From contig NZ_CP011789.1 of NCBI RefSeq assembly GCF_001636055.1, positions 4,092,001 to 4,156,000 on the forward strand: 64,000 nucleotides of DNA, in the 5' to 3' direction. The notes beneath the pieces were generated by a model, which had not been told where the DNA came from, ran no database searches, and was given only the letters and a program-made list of their open reading frames with translations. Position numbers and translations under genes: made by a program. This document shows positions 24,932-32,239 of the stretch, piece after piece (positions within the stretch are counted from its first letter, which is position 1; each line of letters starts with the position of its first letter). The stretch is from Pseudomonas putida (lineage in GTDB: Bacteria; Pseudomonadota; Gammaproteobacteria; Pseudomonadales; Pseudomonadaceae).

Positions 24932-26544
24932 GCTGCTGCCCCCGGTGCTTGTTTAAGTGCGGCCTGGCCAACCATCTGCTGCATGGCCTGCTCTTGCTGC
25001 TGCTCCTGCGCTGCCTGCATTGCCTGCGCCCGCTCGTCACGCACCCGCTGAACGTCAGCCTTGCTGCGCATGACCTCGGACGGAACGCCCAGGGCTTCAC
25101 CACGGAACCGTGCTGCGGCATCGAAATCGACGTTGTCCATGGCGTCAGGCTGGCCACCGGCTTCGGCCTGGGCCTTGGCAGCCATGGCGCACCCGGCGAC
25201 GTACTGGTCGATTGCGGTGACCTCTTCCAGCTTCTGCGCCCTGGCCAGCGGCGACAGGTAGCGGACGGTGTACGGGCGACCGGCCAGCGACTCTGGCGGC
25301 TGACCCAAGATCCCGGCGCGCATGGCGATGCCGAAGCAGCGCTCGATCAGTGGTTGCAGGTACTCGGTCTGCAGGCGGCCATAGACCGGGCCCAGCAGCT
25401 GACGGATCAGGCTGACCCGGGCGTGCACCTCGGTTGCGGTCATTGCTGGGCCGTTCTGGTCGCGCAGTTGGTCGGCCATCATCACCTTGCGGATGGCCAT
25501 CTGCAGGCGAACGATGCGGCTATCGCTGTAGTTGAAGTTCGATCCGCTCTGCAGTGGCTTCATGCTGTCGACCGAGTTGGCCACGATGATCTTGCGCGGG
25601 CCGACCTTCACGGTGCGAGGGTTGAGCACCCCATCATCTTCGGCGATCCACATGCCAGCGATAGCCAGGTCAGCCGCGGCCATGTCCATGCGTACCATCT
25701 CGTTGAGCATGCGCGCATCGGGAAGGGCCTCGGCCACCGGCCCGGTGGCATACACGCTGTCCGGAATCATCATCCAGCGCGGGACTACCACCGGCATCTC
25801 GTGGTAGCCCGACTCGCTTACCAACTTCTTGGCTACCACCTCGACCTTGCAGCTGGCGATCGGCATGTTCTTGGCCAGGCGGGCACCGACCATGTGGGTG
25901 GTGCGCGGGTAGATGGCGTGGACGAACTCGACCAGATCCTGCGGCTTGTCCTTGGCCAGCTTGCGGGTAGTCTCGCTCACGTTGCCTTCGCCGAACTCGT
26001 TGATGGCCTGCTCGGCTGTCAGCTTGTACGAGCGGTAAACGGTATCGATCCTGCCGCCCGGCTTCGATGCCGAGCAGTAGACGCCGGAGATCGGCCACAG
26101 GTCGAAGCTGTAGCCGCCCTTCTCCCGGTCCTGGTCGATGTGCAGGGCGAACCAGCCAGCGCACACCACGTCGAGCAGGCCCTCGAATGCGGCCGAGTCG
26201 AAGTTCGATGCGTGGATGTTCTCCCAAATGATCTCGGCGGAATCGCCAAGCCAGCGGCGTTCGTCCTCGGTGGAGTTGGCAACGTCCATGCCGAACCACA
26301 GCGAGTTGGCCGGCGTCATGCCGGCCTGCACGGACGATGACAGCGTGCGTGCGGCGTCGGTGGTGGTGCCGTCGAAGATCCGCGCCTTGCGGTTCAGCGC
26401 CTCTTGAGCGCTCATCATCTCGCAATAGAACCCATTGCCACGCACCGGGTAGGTGTGGTCGTAGCAGTCGCGCCAGACCTGCTCATGCGGGCTGCGCAGC
26501 GACTTGAGCGTGCTCAGTGTCTTGCAGATCTGGTCAGCGTTCAT
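24928..26544 (-). CDS. Portal / head-to-tail connector protein
   Basis: 538 aa. Signature segments LKSLRSPHEQVWRDCYDHTY, FDGTTTDAARTLSSSVQAGMT, WEN/FALHIDQ and ATEVHARVSLIRQLLGP define the T7 gp8-type connector family (PF12236). The C-terminus is Gln-rich (EQQQEQAMQQM). It forms the dodecameric DNA entry ring. Usual length for this family (about 510-560 aa). ATGA overlap with the gene before it. Confidence 0.92.
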   Translation of the reverse strand: MNADQICKTLSTLKSLRSPHEQVWRDCYDHTYPVRGNGFYCEMMSAQEALNRKARIFDGTTTDAARTLSSSVQAGMTPANSLWFGMDVANSTEDERRWLGDSAEIIWENIHASNFDSAAFEGLLDVVCAGWFALHIDQDREKGGYSFDLWPISGVYCSASKPGGRIDTVYRSYKLTAEQAINEFGEGNVSETTRKLAKDKPQDLVEFVHAIYPRTTHMVGARLAKNMPIASCKVEVVAKKLVSESGYHEMPVVVPRWMMIPDSVYATGPVAEALPDARMLNEMVRMDMAAADLAIAGMWIAEDDGVLNPRTVKVGPRKIIVANSVDSMKPLQSGSNFNYSDSRIVRLQMAIRKVMMADQLRDQNGPAMTATEVHARVSLIRQLLGPVYGRLQTEYLQPLIERCFGIAMRAGILGQPPESLAGRPYTVRYLSPLARAQKLEEVTAIDQYVAGCAMAAKAQAEAGGQPDAMDNVDFDAAARFRGEALGVPSEVMRSKADVQRVRDERAQAMQAAQEQQQEQAMQQMVGQAALKQAPGAAA

Positions 26545-26744
26545 GCCCCGAGGGTCCTTTTTCCTTGCTCAATGACGGTGCCCGCGGCGCCTGCCTGGGA
26601 AAGCAGGCTGCTGCGCTGCTTCTTGGCGCGCGCTGCGGCGGTTTCCTCGTTGGCCTTCTTGGCTGCTTCGTCAGCCGCTTTCTGTGCGGTGACAGCAGGG
26701 TCTTCGGCCTGGACAACCTTGGGCTTGCTTGGCTTCGATCCCAT
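26541..26744 (-). CDS. Small charged phage protein before connector
   Basis: 67 aa. A basic, Ala/Lys/Glu-rich helical stretch (QKAADEAAKKANEETAAARAKK). It overlaps the connector start. Short proteins of this kind are common before podovirus connectors and may be internal or assembly factors; no role can be assigned. Confidence 0.55.
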   Translation of the reverse strand: MGSKPSKPKVVQAEDPAVTAQKAADEAAKKANEETAAARAKKQRSSLLSQAGAAGTVIEQGKRTLGA

Positions 26745-26749
26745 GGCGG

Positions 26750-27151
26750 TTACTCCTTGCTGTAGGCGGCTGGCAGATCCGGCACGAGCCAGCCTTCTTC
26801 GGTCAGCACGGCTTGCTGGCGCTGGGCAGTGACTGGCGCCTTCTCGGTGCTGGGCTGGGGCTTGGCTTCTGGCGCTGGGTCGGGGGTTGGGTCGGCAGGC
26901 TTGGTGAAGGGCTCGCCACCAGCGTTCAGACGTTCGGCCTCGGCCTGTGCGGCTTCCTTGGCTCCTTCGCCAGTGGCCACGAAGTCGCTGAACCAGTCGT
27001 TGGCGGTGGCTGACCAGATGCGCTGGCGCCCGCCGCCATTGTGCTTGGCGGTGTACTCCGGCTCCTTGGCCTCGATGGTGGTCTGCTCGGTGCTGGGCTG
27101 GGTCAGCGGCTGGCCAGGCGTCTGCACCTGGAGATTGTCGGGGGCTGGCAT
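26750..27151 (-). CDS. Phage hypothetical protein, Pro/Thr/Gln-rich
   Basis: 133 aa with two low-complexity Pro-rich segments (residues about 1-30 and 75-105) around a folded-looking centre (NGGGRQRIWSATANDWFSDFVATG). The end is EEGWLVPDLPAAYSKE. First gene after the lysis cassette, 5 bp before the next cistron. Unknown function. Confidence 0.55.
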   Translation of the reverse strand: MPAPDNLQVQTPGQPLTQPSTEQTTIEAKEPEYTAKHNGGGRQRIWSATANDWFSDFVATGEGAKEAAQAEAERLNAGGEPFTKPADPTPDPAPEAKPQPSTEKAPVTAQRQQAVLTEEGWLVPDLPAAYSKE

Positions 27152-27206
27152 GGGTGGGGCCTCGGGGATTGGTATCAGTGAGGCCCCAGCATCATGGGGG
27201 GAAGGC

Positions 27207-27220
27207 GTCGGGTTCCCGAC
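27207..27220 (-). repeat. Late-operon hairpin repeat, copy 4
   Basis: Minus-strand GTCGGGAACCCGAC, a 6-bp stem variant. It begins at the last base of the Rz stop codon (AAATAG), in the 68-bp gap before gene 26750-27151. Confidence 0.75.
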
Positions 27221-27669
27221 TATTTCGACAATGGGCAGGCGGCTTTGACTGTATCGATCAGCGCGTTGAGCTGCCTGATGGCGTCGTCTCCGTCTGGTCC
27301 GACGGAGATAATTCGTTCAGCAGCCGCTGGGTCAAGTTCGGCTCGCGCTTCTGGAGCATCCACGCCGGGATTGGCAGGGGCTCGCAGTGCGCAGTTGGTG
27401 GCGAGGACTGACAGCCGACGCTTGCCAGAAGCGATATCAACACGAAGGCCTGCATTGATCTTGTTCGCACGCTCTCTCTCCTGGGTGTGCTGGGTGTCGA
27501 GCTGGGCCAGCAGTTTGATGGTGTTCTTGCGGCTCTTCTCAGAAGCCACCAATTCTTCGTTTTGGCGCGTTTTCTCTCGAAGCGCAGCCTTGGTATGGTC
27601 GAGCGCCCAAAACGCTCCCAGCGAAGCGACAAGAAGCGCAGCGATGATCGCCAGCAGGTACTTGGTCAT
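27220..27669 (-). CDS. Rz: Rz inner-membrane spanin
   Basis: 149 aa from ATG 27669, which overlaps the endolysin stop (ATGA). One N-terminal membrane anchor (YLLAIIAALLVASLGAFWAL) is followed by a long coiled-coil periplasmic domain (REKTRQNEELVASEKSRKN and onward). Spanins link the two membranes and disrupt the outer membrane after endolysin action. It contains the complete Rz1 gene in another frame. Confidence 0.85.
   Translation of the reverse strand: MTKYLLAIIAALLVASLGAFWALDHTKAALREKTRQNEELVASEKSRKNTIKLLAQLDTQHTQERERANKINAGLRVDIASGKRRLSVLATNCALRAPANPGVDAPEARAELDPAAAERIISVGPDGDDAIRQLNALIDTVKAACPLSK
27258..27455 (-). CDS. Rz1: Rz1 outer-membrane lipoprotein spanin, embedded in Rz
   Basis: 65 aa from ATG 27455, wholly inside Rz in another reading frame. 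MQAFVLISLLASVGC is a lipoprotein signal ending in the lipobox-like SVGC, followed by a short Pro-containing mature part (SSPPTAHCEPLPIPAW). Embedded Rz1 genes with a lipobox and Pro-rich body are the classic lambda arrangement. The -3 Ser is not the most common lipobox residue. Confidence 0.8.
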   Translation of the reverse strand: MQAFVLISLLASVGCQSSPPTAHCEPLPIPAWMLQKREPNLTQRLLNELSPSDQTETTPSGSSTR

Positions 27670-28178
27670 CGTTGAGCCTCGATGCACTTGGCGTGACGCT
27701 CAAGCTGCCTTGTCCAAACCCCAGCACAACGCCTGTTGCCTGGCGTGCTGCAGTCGAAGCCAGCGGCGAAGCGGTACTTGAGCAGGTCGTGGCATGCCTG
27801 CGGGTAGTCACGGGCCAGCAGGTCACGGCGCATCGAGCTGGCACGCCAGGTGCCCATGCCGTACTGGCCGACGAAGTCCATGTAGAGATCGAACTCTTCC
27901 TGGTGCAACTTCACGCCCGGAAGGCTGGCGGCAAACTCGCGCTCGGCCTGGCTGTTGAGGGCGCGGGCCAGCACTTCGGCGCGCTCGCGGGTGATCGTGT
28001 CGCCCATGCGGACGCGGGTGCCGTCTTCCCAGCGTGTCGAGCCATGACCGATGGTGGGCACGTCGCCCTTGGTGGGGATGACGGCCACGTCGGTGAAGCC
28101 CTCATGCGCCTGCCATGCTGCGAAGCCTGCAGCGCTCATGGTCAGCAGGGTCACCGCTACCCGCTGCCGGGCGCTCAT
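27666..28178 (-). CDS. SAR endolysin, GH24 lysozyme
   Basis: 170 aa from ATG 28178. A weakly hydrophobic N-terminal segment (VAVTLLTMSAAGFAAWQA) fits a signal-arrest-release domain, so export does not need the holin. The catalytic region is HEGFTDVAVIPTKGDVPTIGHG with Glu in HEG and the Asp and Thr of GDVPT. The distance Glu to Asp is 4 residues longer than in T4/P22 lysozymes, as in a known phage subgroup. It cuts the glycan strands of peptidoglycan. Overlaps holin and Rz by ATGA on both sides. Confidence 0.85.
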   Translation of the reverse strand: MSARQRVAVTLLTMSAAGFAAWQAHEGFTDVAVIPTKGDVPTIGHGSTRWEDGTRVRMGDTITRERAEVLARALNSQAEREFAASLPGVKLHQEEFDLYMDFVGQYGMGTWRASSMRRDLLARDYPQACHDLLKYRFAAGFDCSTPGNRRCAGVWTRQLERHAKCIEAQR

Positions 28179-28420
28179 CGCTTGCACTGCTCGATCAATG
28201 CCGCGATCCGGGCATCACTCTCCCGCGACTCGCGCCTGTCCTTGCGGATCTGGAACCAGGTGTTGACGGCGAAGCCCAGGGCAGCCAGGACAACGCCGAT
28301 GATGCCGATCCAGTTGGCCTGGGACAGGAAACCGGTGAGCCCCGCTCCCGCACCTGCCCACATGCCCTTGGTCGCCACCGAGGCGCCGACTGCTTCTACG
28401 ATGCCTTCCGGTTTGGACAT
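28175..28420 (-). CDS. Holin, P21 S-like (pinholin type)
   Basis: 81 aa with two hydrophobic segments (about 12-31, ATKGMWAGAGAGLTGFL, and 37-57, IGIIGVVLAALGFAVNTWF) and a charged tail (QIRKDRRESRESDAR). This is the class II holin design. With a SAR endolysin next to it, a pinholin that collapses the membrane potential is expected. GGGAG precedes the ATG. Confidence 0.85.
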   Translation of the reverse strand: MSKPEGIVEAVGASVATKGMWAGAGAGLTGFLSQANWIGIIGVVLAALGFAVNTWFQIRKDRRESRESDARIAALIEQCKR

Positions 28421-28442
28421 GGCTGAACTCCCGCTGAAAAAG

Positions 28443-28464
28443 AAAACCCCGCTCGGTGGCGGGG
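28443..28464 (-). terminator. Terminator before the lysis cassette
   Basis: Minus-strand stem CCCCGC/GCGGGG with a 6-nt loop, followed by TTTTC. It lies between the candidate late regulator region and the holin, the place of lambda tR', where late antitermination would act. Confidence 0.75.
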
Positions 28465-28497
28465 CATCGATGACACGCAGGGTCGGTGCATGGGGGT

Positions 28498-28511
28498 GTC
28501 GGGTTCCTGAC
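28498..28511 (-). repeat. Late-operon hairpin repeat, copy 5
   Basis: Minus-strand GTCAGGAACCCGAC, starting at the last base of the TAG stop of the 56-aa gene, with the same CGAAATAG lead as copy 4. One stem position is changed (G to A, still a G-U pair possible in RNA). Confidence 0.65.
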
Positions 28512-28681
28512 TATTTCGCGAGCCAGTGGTACGCCACCATGCTGATTCCACCAAGCCCCAGCATGACCAGACCAATGCCGTGGGCGATGACTATGTGCCG
28601 GTACAAGCGTGTCACGTTGCGGATATAGCGCTGACGTTGATCTGGCGTCATACGGTGGAACACTCGCGGATTGCATCCCAT
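28511..28681 (-). CDS. 56-aa single-span membrane protein, possible lysis accessory
   Basis: Too short for many gene finders. ATG 28681 to TAG 28511. Basic N-terminal half (RMTPDQRQRYIRNVTRLYRH) and one membrane helix (IVIAHGIGLVMLGLGGISMVAYHW). It lies directly before the terminator and holin. A role as antiholin or second holin is possible but not shown. Confidence 0.6.
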   Translation of the reverse strand: MGCNPRVFHRMTPDQRQRYIRNVTRLYRHIVIAHGIGLVMLGLGGISMVAYHWLAK

Positions 28682-28691
28682 GGTTCTGCCC

Positions 28692-29030
28692 TCAAGGCTT
28701 GAAGTGATAGTCCCACGCCGAGCACATCGGCAGCTTCTCCCGGCCTTCGCCGGTGATCTTGCACCACAGCAGCACCAGGCGTTCGCCCTCGCTGTAACGT
28801 GGCTCGGCGCCCTGCCGCCACCCGATCAGGGTTGTGCGGGCAACACCGATCTCGTCCGCTGCACCCTGGATCGAATACCCGGAGCGCAGCACGGCTGTAA
28901 TCACACGGAACCAGTCGATGCGCTTGGGCCCAGGACGGGACGGCGGCGGCATCACAGGCACGAACGCACGAACCGCCACGGGTGGCGGCTCTGCGAACAG
29001 GGCGAGCTGATCAGGCACTGGCGGCTTCAT
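28692..29030 (-). CDS. HTH protein in the position of a late-gene regulator
   Basis: 112 aa from ATG 29030 (MKPPVPDQLALFAEPPP). Pro-rich start, then a helix-turn-helix (GYSIQGAADEIGVARTTLIGWRQG) and a C-terminal WCKITGEGREKLP segment. It lies after rusA and before terminator and lysis genes, exactly where lambdoid phages keep the Q antiterminator or another late activator. The helix-turn-helix could also belong to an ordinary DNA-binding protein. Overlaps the previous gene by 20 bp. Confidence 0.6.
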   Translation of the reverse strand: MKPPVPDQLALFAEPPPVAVRAFVPVMPPPSRPGPKRIDWFRVITAVLRSGYSIQGAADEIGVARTTLIGWRQGAEPRYSEGERLVLLWCKITGEGREKLPMCSAWDYHFKP

Positions 29031-29451
29031 CGTGCTTGCCTGGCTCACCGCCCAGGGCCTCCAGTGCCAGTTCGGCGAAACGCAGGGAGAGCTTGTTGAG
29101 CGCCGCCCCGGTTTCGTTCTGCCCTTCGGAAAAAGCGCGGATGGCGTAATCGCTTGCGGTACCAGCAGCAATGGCGCAGGTGCTGGCGGTGGTCAGCTCG
29201 ATTGATGGGAATGGCTTCGTGGTCATGGCTGCTGCTCCTGGATTGCTTTGGCGATTGGGTTTTTTTTCGAACCAGTCCTCGGGGAGTGCACTTGCCCAGG
29301 ACCCGGTGAAGAATTCTTCGACATAGGCCCGCTGCAGATCGGCGTGCCACTTCTTGACCCAGGCGGGCGGCTCGGACGAGTCACTTCCGTACATGGCCGT
29401 CATGGCGCCTACCTGCTCAGAAGGGCCTTCGACTACGACTTCGAAGCCCAT
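29011..29451 (-). CDS. Phage hypothetical protein, with a strong internal start
   Basis: 146 aa if started at ATG 29451 (MGFEVVVEGPSEQ). The first part has EPPAWVKKWHADLQRAYVEE and WASALPEDWFEKKPNRQ; the second, from ATG 29226 (MTTKPFPSIEL), has an AGGAG site 7 nt upstream and could be a separate 71-aa cistron. A run of eight A on the coding strand (about 29261-29268) inside FEKKPN might allow frameshifting. Whether this is one gene or two is not decided here. Confidence 0.5.
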   Translation of the reverse strand: MGFEVVVEGPSEQVGAMTAMYGSDSSEPPAWVKKWHADLQRAYVEEFFTGSWASALPEDWFEKKPNRQSNPGAAAMTTKPFPSIELTTASTCAIAAGTASDYAIRAFSEGQNETGAALNKLSLRFAELALEALGGEPGKHDEAASA

Positions 29452-29495
29452 GATCCTGATGCGCAACCGTTGAATGGCTTCAGTGGTAAGGCACT

Positions 29496-29750
29496 TCACT
29501 GGCCACCCCCAAACGCGCACGCGCGCGATGCTGGGTGAACTGGCGCACTCAACCTCCCCATGACTTCGCTCATTTCAGCGATGACCGCCATGAAGCAGCC
29601 GCGTGGATCGCGCATGTTGTCGATCTGGAGCGGGTGAATGCTCTGGCGGTAGCCCATCAGGCCCTCGCCTATGACCTGGTCGGCGCAAATGACGATCACG
29701 CCGTCTACGCCAACTTCGCGGCAGTGCCACATTGGCTTTGTGCTCACCAT
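29496..29750 (-). CDS. Small phage hypothetical protein
   Basis: 84 aa; GGAGG is 6 nt before the ATG and the start overlaps the stop of the 31-aa gene. VDGVIVICADQVIGEGLMGYRQ is hydrophobic beta/alpha; MRDPRGCFMAVIAEMSEVMGRL follows. The tail (HPASRACAFGGGQ) is low complexity. No family is known. Confidence 0.55.
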   Translation of the reverse strand: MVSTKPMWHCREVGVDGVIVICADQVIGEGLMGYRQSIHPLQIDNMRDPRGCFMAVIAEMSEVMGRLSAPVHPASRACAFGGGQ

Positions 29751-29839
29751 GGGAAACCTCCAGTGCGAATCAGGTAATTCACGGCCAGCATGACGATGGT
29801 GCCGAGAGCGGCGCCGGCCAGGATGAGGGTGGTGTTCAT
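29744..29839 (-). CDS. 31-aa membrane micro-protein
   Basis: ATG 29839 with a consensus GGAGG 6 nt upstream, overlapping the rusA stop as ATGA. MNTTLILAGAALGTIVMLAV is one membrane helix; the end is NYLIRTGGFPW. Strict coupling on both sides makes it likely to be translated. Confidence 0.6.
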   Translation of the reverse strand: MNTTLILAGAALGTIVMLAVNYLIRTGGFPW

Positions 29840-30279
29840 GCGGCCTCCTGTGGGCGCGGGGTGATCTTCACGTGCACGCCAGGCGTTTCGCCGTAGCGCT
29901 TGCGCACGATTGCGTCGACGACCTGGACGTCGTCCCTCCAGACGATGCCGTTGAGGCCGTCGAAGATGGCTTTGACGACGTTGTCCATGTCGGGCTTCTT
30001 CGCCGGAAAGATCTCGCCGGCCAGGGCCTGGGCTTTGAACTTCTTGGTTTTCGAGGCCGGGACCGGCAGCACGATGCGCATCTCGACCATGACGGGACAC
30101 TCGATCGGCGGACGGCCTGCCATGGCGCGATCACCGACAACGGCGATCAGCCCCTCATAGCTGGCGGTCTTCTTGGGCGTGAACATGCGTGCGTGGCCAC
30201 CGATGGTGCTGACGCGCGGGCGGCCCTTGCCTACGGGATCGCCTGGGACAACGAACTGGACTGGCTGAACGTCATTCAT
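29836..30279 (-). CDS. rusA: RusA family Holliday-junction endonuclease
   Basis: 147 aa. VPGDPVGKGRPRVSTIGGHARMF opens the family pattern. KKPDMDNVVKAIFDGLNGIVWRDDVQVV holds the catalytic Asp residues. It resolves branched DNA from replication and recombination before packaging. It overlaps the genes on both sides. Confidence 0.92.
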   Translation of the reverse strand: MNDVQPVQFVVPGDPVGKGRPRVSTIGGHARMFTPKKTASYEGLIAVVGDRAMAGRPPIECPVMVEMRIVLPVPASKTKKFKAQALAGEIFPAKKPDMDNVVKAIFDGLNGIVWRDDVQVVDAIVRKRYGETPGVHVKITPRPQEAA

Positions 30280-30460
30280 CGCTTTGCACCCCGTTCTTGC
30301 CCAGTACCAGGTCGTCGGCCAGTTGGTTAAGGCGCTGATCCTCAGCGCGCTTGAGCTCTTCGTCCTGGCGCTTGCCGATGCAGTGGCGGCAGATGTGCCC
30401 TATCAGGCGCCCCAATGGATACCTGTCGCCGCAGCTCACGCAGTTGGTCATCACGGTCAT
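30272..30460 (-). CDS. Small zinc-ribbon phage protein
   Basis: 62 aa from ATG 30460 (a GTG directly before it is possible). NCVSCGDRYPLGRLIGHICRHC has two CxxC pairs 17 residues apart, a zinc ribbon. The C-terminal half is a charged helix. Overlaps rusA by 8 bp. Ninx-like proteins of this sort occur before rusA in lambdoid phages. Confidence 0.6.
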   Translation of the reverse strand: MTVMTNCVSCGDRYPLGRLIGHICRHCIGKRQDEELKRAEDQRLNQLADDLVLGKNGVQSDE

Positions 30461-30753
30461 CACTCGGCCTCCCCTGCGATCACCCGATACATGGTTTCCG
30501 CGTAGCAGCGCCGGCAGGTGTTCCCCATCATCGCGTCAAGGCGGTGTACCTGACCGCACTCGGCACAGGTCACAGGGGTGCTGGCTGGTCGCTCTGCCCA
30601 GGTCCTGAACCCTGCGGCCTGGCGCGCTTTCGAGCACTTGTCATGCTTGCCCTTGTTGCGAGGCGTGCCGCACACGTCGCAGATGACGCTCATGACCCTG
30701 ACCTGCGGATCTACGCCGCGCGGTGCCCGCGTCTGTGGTTGATACTCACGCAT
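30460..30753 (-). CDS. Zinc-ribbon phage protein, paralogue of 41154-41312
   Basis: 97 aa; GGAGAG lies 7 nt before ATG. Two zinc sites: ICDVCGTPRNKGKHDKCSKARQ (residues about 24-45) and VTCAECGQVH/NTCRRCY. The first block is closely similar to ICEICEKPRNRGNHTKCSAERQ in 41154-41312 on the other arm, so the phage has two copies of this module. DNA or RNA binding is plausible. Confidence 0.65.
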   Translation of the reverse strand: MREYQPQTRAPRGVDPQVRVMSVICDVCGTPRNKGKHDKCSKARQAAGFRTWAERPASTPVTCAECGQVHRLDAMMGNTCRRCYAETMYRVIAGEAE

Positions 30754-31501
30754 GGCTGTCTCTCCGAATGCCGAGCTTGGCCAGCAGCAGCGCTCTTGCC
30801 TGCTGGCCGTCCGTGGGGATGTTCTGTGCCGCGATCAGGTCGCGTGCTTCCTGATGGGAGCGAGCCAGTTGGGCCTTCATGCCGCTGTCGTGCTCGATCC
30901 CGCGGTTGATCTTCCCGTCGAGGGGCTGGGCGTTCTCGGCCCGGCGCAGCACGATTGCGTAGTTGCGCTCGAACTGCTGGCGCAGCGGCTTGTCGGTGGA
31001 CTTGGCCTGGCGCAGCTCGAAGGTTCCGGTTTGCTCGGCGGCGATGCGCACAGCCTCGTGGCTGTACTTGCCGAGCAGGGCTTCGTGCCAGGCGCGGTCG
31101 GTATCGGGGAAACCCTGGAGCTTTGTGCACAGGCCACGGAAGACGTTGGCAGCTGGTGGCCACTCGAATTCGGCTGCCCGGTTGACCAGCTCCTGCAGGC
31201 CGTTGGCGAGCTGCTGGCCAGTGAGGCCGCCCAGGATCTTGGCCCAGCTGTGGTCCTGGTCAGCTGATACGCCGAAATTCGACGTCCAGCGGTGGCCGTA
31301 CATCTCCGACATTTTCAGCCACAGCTTGTCCAGCAGCACTTGCGGCAGCTTGTTCTCGCTGCTGTCGCTCAGCGATTGCGGCCCTGACGAGGCCGGGTGC
31401 CGAACGATCTTCGCGCTGGTATCCACCGCCTTTCCCAGTAGGTCCTTGACCCCGGGTGCGGTGCTGATTGGCTTCTGCTTTGGCAGGTCCTTGTGATCCA
31501 T
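30746..31501 (-). CDS. Replication protein P-like helicase loader
   Basis: 251 aa, GGGGGG upstream of ATG 31501. The core LPQVLLDKLWLKMSEMYGHRW, then FGVSADQDHSWAKILGGLTGQQLANGL, then FEWPPAANVFRGLC matches the lambda P family, which brings DnaB to the phage origin. The first 240 nt (including part of this conserved core) overlap the 3' end of the O-like gene in another frame, which is more than usual. Confidence 0.8.
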   Translation of the reverse strand: MDHKDLPKQKPISTAPGVKDLLGKAVDTSAKIVRHPASSGPQSLSDSSENKLPQVLLDKLWLKMSEMYGHRWTSNFGVSADQDHSWAKILGGLTGQQLANGLQELVNRAAEFEWPPAANVFRGLCTKLQGFPDTDRAWHEALLGKYSHEAVRIAAEQTGTFELRQAKSTDKPLRQQFERNYAIVLRRAENAQPLDGKINRGIEHDSGMKAQLARSHQEARDLIAAQNIPTDGQQARALLLAKLGIRRDSHA

Positions 31502-32237
31502 GGGTGTACCCCCCGGCTTGCGCCTGGCGTATGTGGTGTTTCAGGGACTGGGCGAGTTGGTGCTCCCACTGGGCCTGCGACTGCTCCTTGTCGGGGCGTG
31601 CGATCCAGTACGAGCGGAATTCGTTGAGGGTGTCTTCGGGGACGGCTTTGGGGATGGCGTTGCGCAGCGCGGTGGCGTTCCAGGTCTTGGCCTGTGGCTG
31701 CCAGCCGTCATGCATCGCGAAGTAGCCGCGCGCGGTGAGAGTAGTAGGGCTTTTACCGGATTCCGGAAGTAGGTTGCTGCTCGGCGAGTAATGTGGTTGA
31801 AGCTCTGGTTGCTGCTCGTCTTCGGAATTTGTCCGGACGGCGGATTCCGTGGCTTGCGGGGTGCCTTGATCTGGTTGTAGCTCTGGTTGCGCGGTTGGTT
31901 GTAGCTCGGTTGTAGCTGTTTTGGACGGAGCATCACTGCGAGCGTGCGGGAACTGGTACACCATGACGCCCAGGGTCACCAGCAACCCCAGCTTTTCCAG
32001 CCTGCGCATGGCTGATCGGTATGTCTCGCGGGTGATCGGCTTTTGCTTTGGGCGGCCTGGAATGGGGTCAACGGTGAACCCCTCGCGCAGCACCAACTCA
32101 TTCAGCAGGGTCTTGCGCCCTGCTATGCCCGTCGAGAAGTCCATACGGCGCTTGAGGGCACAGTATAACTTGAGCAGCTCTGCAGGCTCACCGGCCAGCA
32201 GATCCCACTCGGATTGATCAAGACGGATGGCAATCAT
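31260..32237 (-). CDS. Replication protein O-like (origin-binding) protein
   Basis: 325 aa. The N-terminal domain (DQSEWDLLAGEPAELLKLYCALKRRMDF, ITRETYRSAMRRLEKLGLLV) is a winged helix. A Gln/Pro/Thr-rich linker follows (residues about 108-160), then a DnaT-like segment (WQPQAKTWNATALRNAIPK, FRSYWIARPDKEQSQAQWEHQLAQSL). Most lambdoid origins lie inside the O gene; the low-complexity linker (about 31760-31920, with repeated ELQP codons) is the best candidate origin here. Confidence 0.75.
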   Translation of the reverse strand: MIAIRLDQSEWDLLAGEPAELLKLYCALKRRMDFSTGIAGRKTLLNELVLREGFTVDPIPGRPKQKPITRETYRSAMRRLEKLGLLVTLGVMVYQFPHARSDAPSKTATTELQPTAQPELQPDQGTPQATESAVRTNSEDEQQPELQPHYSPSSNLLPESGKSPTTLTARGYFAMHDGWQPQAKTWNATALRNAIPKAVPEDTLNEFRSYWIARPDKEQSQAQWEHQLAQSLKHHIRQAQAGGYTHGSQGPAKAEANQHRTRGQGPTGKGGGYQREDRSAPGLVRAAIAERQQREQAAASAAGQAVAENVGDVRPPLDVEFRRIS

Positions 32238-32239
32238 GG

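Noticed and set aside
31500..32237. Programmed frameshift between the O-like and P-like genes
   Set aside because: Each has its own start with a suitable ribosome site; no slippery heptamer was seen at the overlap.
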